Below, piece by piece: positions 61,501 to 64,000 of a stretch of 64,000 bases of DNA (positions are counted from its first letter, which is position 1; every line of letters begins with the position of its first letter). This DNA is from Oscillospiraceae bacterium. Lineage in GTDB: Bacteria; Bacillota; Clostridia; Oscillospirales; Oscillospiraceae. The notes under the pieces were generated by a model. The model had not been told where the DNA came from. It was given only the letters and a program-made list of their open reading frames with translations, and made no database searches. Both the position numbers and the translations under genes were made by a program. The DNA is taken from the NCBI GenBank assembly GCA_015067435.1, contig SVMM01000002.1, positions 62,001 through 126,000 on the forward strand, written 5' to 3'.

Positions 61501-61752
61501 TTATCGCAACGCCAGAAACGAGATCGCCGCCAGGATCATCGACGTGCACGCCCAGATCCAGAAGCTCCGGCGCGAGCGCCTGAGCGCGTCCTGCTCCTTT
61601 GCCGTCAGCGCCTCGCCGTAATGGCGGCGGCTGGAAAGGTCGCCCCATTCCCTGCCCCGCATCCATGCGATCACGAACGCGGCGAGCGAAAGCGTCAAGA
61701 ACACAAGAAACATCGCAAGCGCCCGGCCGCTGTTTTCGTTCAGGTACTCCAT
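61501..61752 (-). CDS. Small two-helix membrane protein between ruvA and ruvB
   Basis: An 83-aa protein with two membrane helices (about residues 12-30 and 65-82) separated by a charged loop (RGREWGDLSSRRHYGEALTAKEQDALRRSRR). It starts 2 nt after the ruvA stop. Family not recognised; its position within a recombination operon is unusual. Confidence 0.65.
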   Translation of the reverse strand: MEYLNENSGRALAMFLVFLTLSLAAFVIAWMRGREWGDLSSRRHYGEALTAKEQDALRRSRRSFWIWACTSMILAAISFLALR

Positions 61753-61754
61753 CC

Positions 61755-62351
61755 CTACTGCACCATCCGGCGCAGCGCCTGACGGACAAGCTCCTCCAGC
61801 GACAGGTTTTCGACGTCAAGCCCGCGCAGCGCCGCGGAAATGTCGCTCTGGGAATAGCCGAGCACCGAGAGCGCCTGCGCCGCCTCGACGGTCTTGCCGC
61901 CGGACGGCGCTGCCGCCGCCGCGGCGGGGATGAACCCGTCCGCCTGCTGCTCCTTGGCGACCTTGTCCTTGAGTTCAAGAATGATGCGCTGCGCAATCTT
62001 CTTGCCGATGCCCGGCGCTGCGGTCAGCGTCTTTGCGTCGTCCGTGATGACCGCCATCGCGAGCCCCTCCGGCGTGACGGAGGAGAGGATCGCCAGCGCC
62101 GCCTTCGGGCCGACGCCGGACACGCCGAGCAGCTGCTTGAAGCTGCCGAGCTCCCCCTGCGAGGCGAAGCCGTAGAGGTCGAAGACGTCCTCCGCCACAT
62201 TCAAATAGGTATAGAGCTTGCCGCGCTGCCCCTTGCGGAGCTGGCCGAGCGTCGTGTTGGTCGTTTTGCAGGCGTAGCCGACGCCGCCGCAGTCGATGAC
62301 CGCGAGATACGGCTCGATGTGCGCAACGGTGCCGTCAAGATAGTAAAACAT
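61755..62351 (-). CDS. ruvA: Holliday junction-binding protein RuvA
   Basis: A 198-aa protein: N-terminal OB fold (MFYYLDGTVAHIEP), two helix-hairpin-helix motifs (LLGVSGVGPKAALAIL, LTAAPGIGKKIAQRIILELKDK) and a C-terminal three-helix RuvB-binding domain after an Ala-rich linker. GGAGAGAG precedes the ATG. Confidence 0.96.
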   Translation of the reverse strand: MFYYLDGTVAHIEPYLAVIDCGGVGYACKTTNTTLGQLRKGQRGKLYTYLNVAEDVFDLYGFASQGELGSFKQLLGVSGVGPKAALAILSSVTPEGLAMAVITDDAKTLTAAPGIGKKIAQRIILELKDKVAKEQQADGFIPAAAAAAPSGGKTVEAAQALSVLGYSQSDISAALRGLDVENLSLEELVRQALRRMVQ

Positions 62352-62399
62352 GGTTCTCTCTCCTTTTCATGCCGCGGCGCTCCGCCGGAGGGTCAGACG

Positions 62400-62912
62400 T
62401 CAGATCGTCTGCTTTGCCTCCAGGTTGGCGCGCTGCAGCAGCGAGGTGGCGCTTCGCGCGTGGCACAGCGCGATGGCGAGCGCATCGGCGGCGTCGTCCG
62501 GCTTCGGGACCGCGGAGAGCTTCAGCAGGCGCTTCGTCATGTCCATCACCTGCCGCTTTTCCGCCTTGCCGTAGCCGACGACCGCCTGCTTGACCTGCGA
62601 GGGCGTGTATTCAAACAGCGGTATCCCGCACTTTTCCGCGCTGTAGAGAAGCACGCCGCGTCCGTGCGCGACGGCGATGCCGGTGGTGATGTTGTTGTTG
62701 AAGAACAGCTCCTCGATGGCGATAACGTCCGGCTTGCACCGGGCGATCAGCTCCTCCATATCGTTTCCGATCCGCCACAGGCGCTTGGACAGCGGCAAGC
62801 CCGCCTCCGTGGTGATGGCGCCGTAGCTCAGCATCTGCGCCTGTCCGGCGCAGGCCTCGATCAGCCCGAAGCCGACAATAGCTATGCCCGGATCAACGCC
62901 AAGAATACGCAA
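62400..62912 (-). CDS. ruvC: Crossover junction endonuclease RuvC
   Basis: A 170-aa resolvase with the four acidic active-site residues: Asp7 in GVDPGIA, Glu in AIEELFFNNN, and the late Asp pair in PKPDDAADALAIALCH. It starts with TTG at 62912 behind GGGGTGG. It is the first gene of a ruvC-ruvA-(membrane protein)-ruvB operon with a LexA-like box upstream. Confidence 0.96.
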   Translation of the reverse strand: MRILGVDPGIAIVGFGLIEACAGQAQMLSYGAITTEAGLPLSKRLWRIGNDMEELIARCKPDVIAIEELFFNNNITTGIAVAHGRGVLLYSAEKCGIPLFEYTPSQVKQAVVGYGKAEKRQVMDMTKRLLKLSAVPKPDDAADALAIALCHARSATSLLQRANLEAKQTI

Positions 62913-62942
62913 CGCCCACCACCCCTATTTTATGCTTTTAGT

Positions 62943-62984
62943 ATCATAGCAAAAACATCGGCAAAAAGCAAGAACATTTGTTCT
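62943..62984 (-). promoter_or_regulatory. ruvC promoter with a LexA-like (SOS) box
   Basis: GAACATTTGTTC at 62972-62983 fits GAAC-N4-GTTC, the core of the Gram-positive LexA box (CGAACRNRYGTTYC). It abuts a promoter on the minus strand: TTGCTT (62966-62971), 17 bp, TATGAT (62943-62948), ending ~30 bp before the TTG start. A bound LexA would block the -35. Confidence 0.6.
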
Positions 62985-63003
62985 TGTCAAACGCAGAGAA
63001 AAA

Positions 63004-63033
63004 GAACCGCTCCCCGGCGATGGGAAACGGTTC
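63004..63033 (-). terminator. Terminator after xerD
   Basis: A 12-bp stem with G-T pairs (gaaccgctcccc with gggaaacggttc), a 6-nt loop and TTTTTC on the minus strand, directly after the xerD stop. Confidence 0.75.
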
Positions 63034-63035
63034 CT

Positions 63036-63920
63036 TTATGCCCTCGGATGTGCCCGCTGATAGACGTCCTTGAGCTGCTTTTTGACGACGTGGGTGTAGA
63101 TCTGCGTGGACGAGATGTCCGCGTGTCCCAGCATCTCCTGAATGGAATGGAGGTCGGCTCCGTTTTCCAGCAGGTGCACCGCGAAGGAGTGGCGAAGGGT
63201 GTGCGGCGTGATCTCCTTGTTGATCTGCGCCATCTCCTGATAGTGCTTCACGATCTTCCAGAAGCCCTGACGGCTCATGCGTTCGCCGTTCATGTTGACG
63301 AACAGCGCCGTCTCCTCCGGATCGGCGATCAGCTGGGGGCGGATGTCCTTCATGTAGTCCGACATCGCCTTGACCGCGGCGGGATAGAGTGGGATGATGC
63401 GCTCCTTGCCCTTGCTCTCGCAACGGATAAAGCCCGCGCTGAGGCTCACGTCCTTTTCATCGAGGGAGATCAGCTCCGAGACGCGGATGCCGGTCGCGTA
63501 CAGCAGTTCCAGCATCGCATGGTCGCGATAGCCCTTGGTGTCCACGCACTGCGGCTGTTCGAGGAAGAGCTCGACCTCGCGGCTCGTCAGGATCTCCGGG
63601 AACTTGCGCTCCACCTTCGCCGTGACGACGCCCTTTGCGGGGTTCGTCTTCACCTCGCCCTTGCTTTGCAGGTACATATAGAAGGATTTGATCGAAGCGA
63701 TGGAGCGCGTGACGGTCGCCGCGGATTTCCCCTTGCTGTTCATCCATGAGACGTACTCCGTGACCGTCTCCTGCCGGACCTTGCGCAGATCCGCCTGCTC
63801 GTGATCCTCCAGCCACGTCGCGAACTGCCGCAGATCGCGCATGTAGGAGCTGAGCGTATTTTGAGAGGCCTGCTTTTCATTGGCCAGATAAGATTGATAA
63901 CTCGTGAGAAGCTCGTCCAA
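63036..63920 (-). CDS. xerD: Tyrosine recombinase XerD-like
   Basis: A recombinase of ~294 aa with an N-terminal core-binding domain and the active-site set: Arg in ATGIRVSELISL, Lys in SKGKERI, His-x-x-Arg in TPHTLRHSF, His in LGHADISSTQIYTH and Tyr in that segment. With a XerC-type partner it resolves chromosome dimers at dif. The start is probably TTG at 63920 (10 nt from GGAGG); an ATG at 63929 sits too close to that site. Confidence 0.9.
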   Translation of the reverse strand: MDELLTSYQSYLANEKQASQNTLSSYMRDLRQFATWLEDHEQADLRKVRQETVTEYVSWMNSKGKSAATVTRSIASIKSFYMYLQSKGEVKTNPAKGVVTAKVERKFPEILTSREVELFLEQPQCVDTKGYRDHAMLELLYATGIRVSELISLDEKDVSLSAGFIRCESKGKERIIPLYPAAVKAMSDYMKDIRPQLIADPEETALFVNMNGERMSRQGFWKIVKHYQEMAQINKEITPHTLRHSFAVHLLENGADLHSIQEMLGHADISSTQIYTHVVKKQLKDVYQRAHPRA

Positions 63921-64000
63921 GAAAAACATCCCTCCATCTCGGTTAATTCTTTTCCGCCCATGCAATGAAGCGAAAAAGTCAGTCAAAACCACGACGCCAG

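Noticed and set aside
62985..62990. TTGACA on the minus strand as the ruvC -35
   Set aside because: There is no -10-like hexamer at 16-18 bp; the TTGCTT/TATGAT pair downstream fits better.

Overview
The window comes from a GC-rich, endospore-forming member of the Clostridia. The best fit is the Oscillospirales/Oscillospiraceae type of gut anaerobe. The evidence is the set of sporulation genes (sigH, spoIVA, a sipL-like gene, spoVM, cwlD, ytfJ/gerW, yunB, cotJ), an IspH-ribosomal S1 fusion, a butyryl-CoA:acetate-type CoA-transferase, and typical clostridial operon orders (cmk-plsC-ispH/rpsA; scpA-scpB-DUF2953-ytfJ; prpC-prkC-rsgA). The family-level placement is inference; no rRNA operon or tRNA gene is present.

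Layout. (1) 1-~5415 is the right-hand part of a mobile element: an AAA/DUF4143 ATPase with a palindromic operator, a nitroreductase, a DUF6076 protein, a 58-aa protein and a large serine recombinase. The element is inserted in cotJC, a Mn-catalase-like spore coat gene, cutting it just after codon 65. Its left end lies outside the window. (2) 5396-6138 holds the remaining cotJ operon, with cotJA and cotJB fused. (3) 6240-8537 holds cwlD-radA and a small Cys-rich protein. (4) 8738-15325 is a surface-sugar operon: a YfhO-type membrane glycosyltransferase, RffA, two small EamA/SMR-like transporters, RfbA and RfbB. It is predicted to make dTDP-Fuc4N and use it in the envelope. (5) 15651-16667 is a tyrosine recombinase. 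(6) 16745-20099 is a spore-coat basement cluster: spoIVA, a SipL-like SPOCS-LysM protein, a 28-codon spoVM and a 51-aa membrane protein. (7) 20191-36117 is a run of housekeeping genes on the minus strand, many overlapping by 4 nt: rsgA, prkC, prpC, rlmN, rsmB, fmt, def, priA, rpoZ, gmk, remA, yicC, a J-domain protein, DUF5685, rseC-like, cdaR and cdaA. (8) 36237-41027 holds a cysteine desulfurase with a DUF3343 partner, ispF, ispD, carD and a CoA-transferase. (9) 41090-51587 holds ispH/rpsA, plsC, cmk, a BaiN-like flavoprotein, rpiR, rluB, a D,D-carboxypeptidase, ytfJ, DUF2953, scpB, scpA and an M50 protease. (10) 51744-57273 holds ligA, yunB, murD, the RNase P RNA gene and yebC. (11) 57353-63920 holds nif3, trmK, DUF1858, a zinc-ribbon protein, sigH, ruvB/A/C and xerD.

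The genes form three main themes. Sporulation: SigH near the top of the cascade, the SpoIVA/SipL/SpoVM coat platform, CwlD cortex processing, GerW and the interrupted CotJ coat proteins. Envelope and signalling: PrkC/PrpC, CdaA/CdaR, MurD, the carboxypeptidase and the sugar cassette. Information processing: Ruv, PriA, LigA, RadA, Xer, rRNA modification and N-terminal formylation/deformylation.

The most interesting signals are the element that splits cotJC inside its metal-ligand motif (a possible sporulation-regulated rearrangement), the compact spoIVA-sipL-spoVM cluster, an RNA hairpin covering the cwlD start region, a probably leaderless sigH mRNA, a tandem 18-bp repeat next to the scp operon promoter, and the uncharacterised Fuc4N/YfhO cassette. 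No CRISPR array or insertion sequence was seen.
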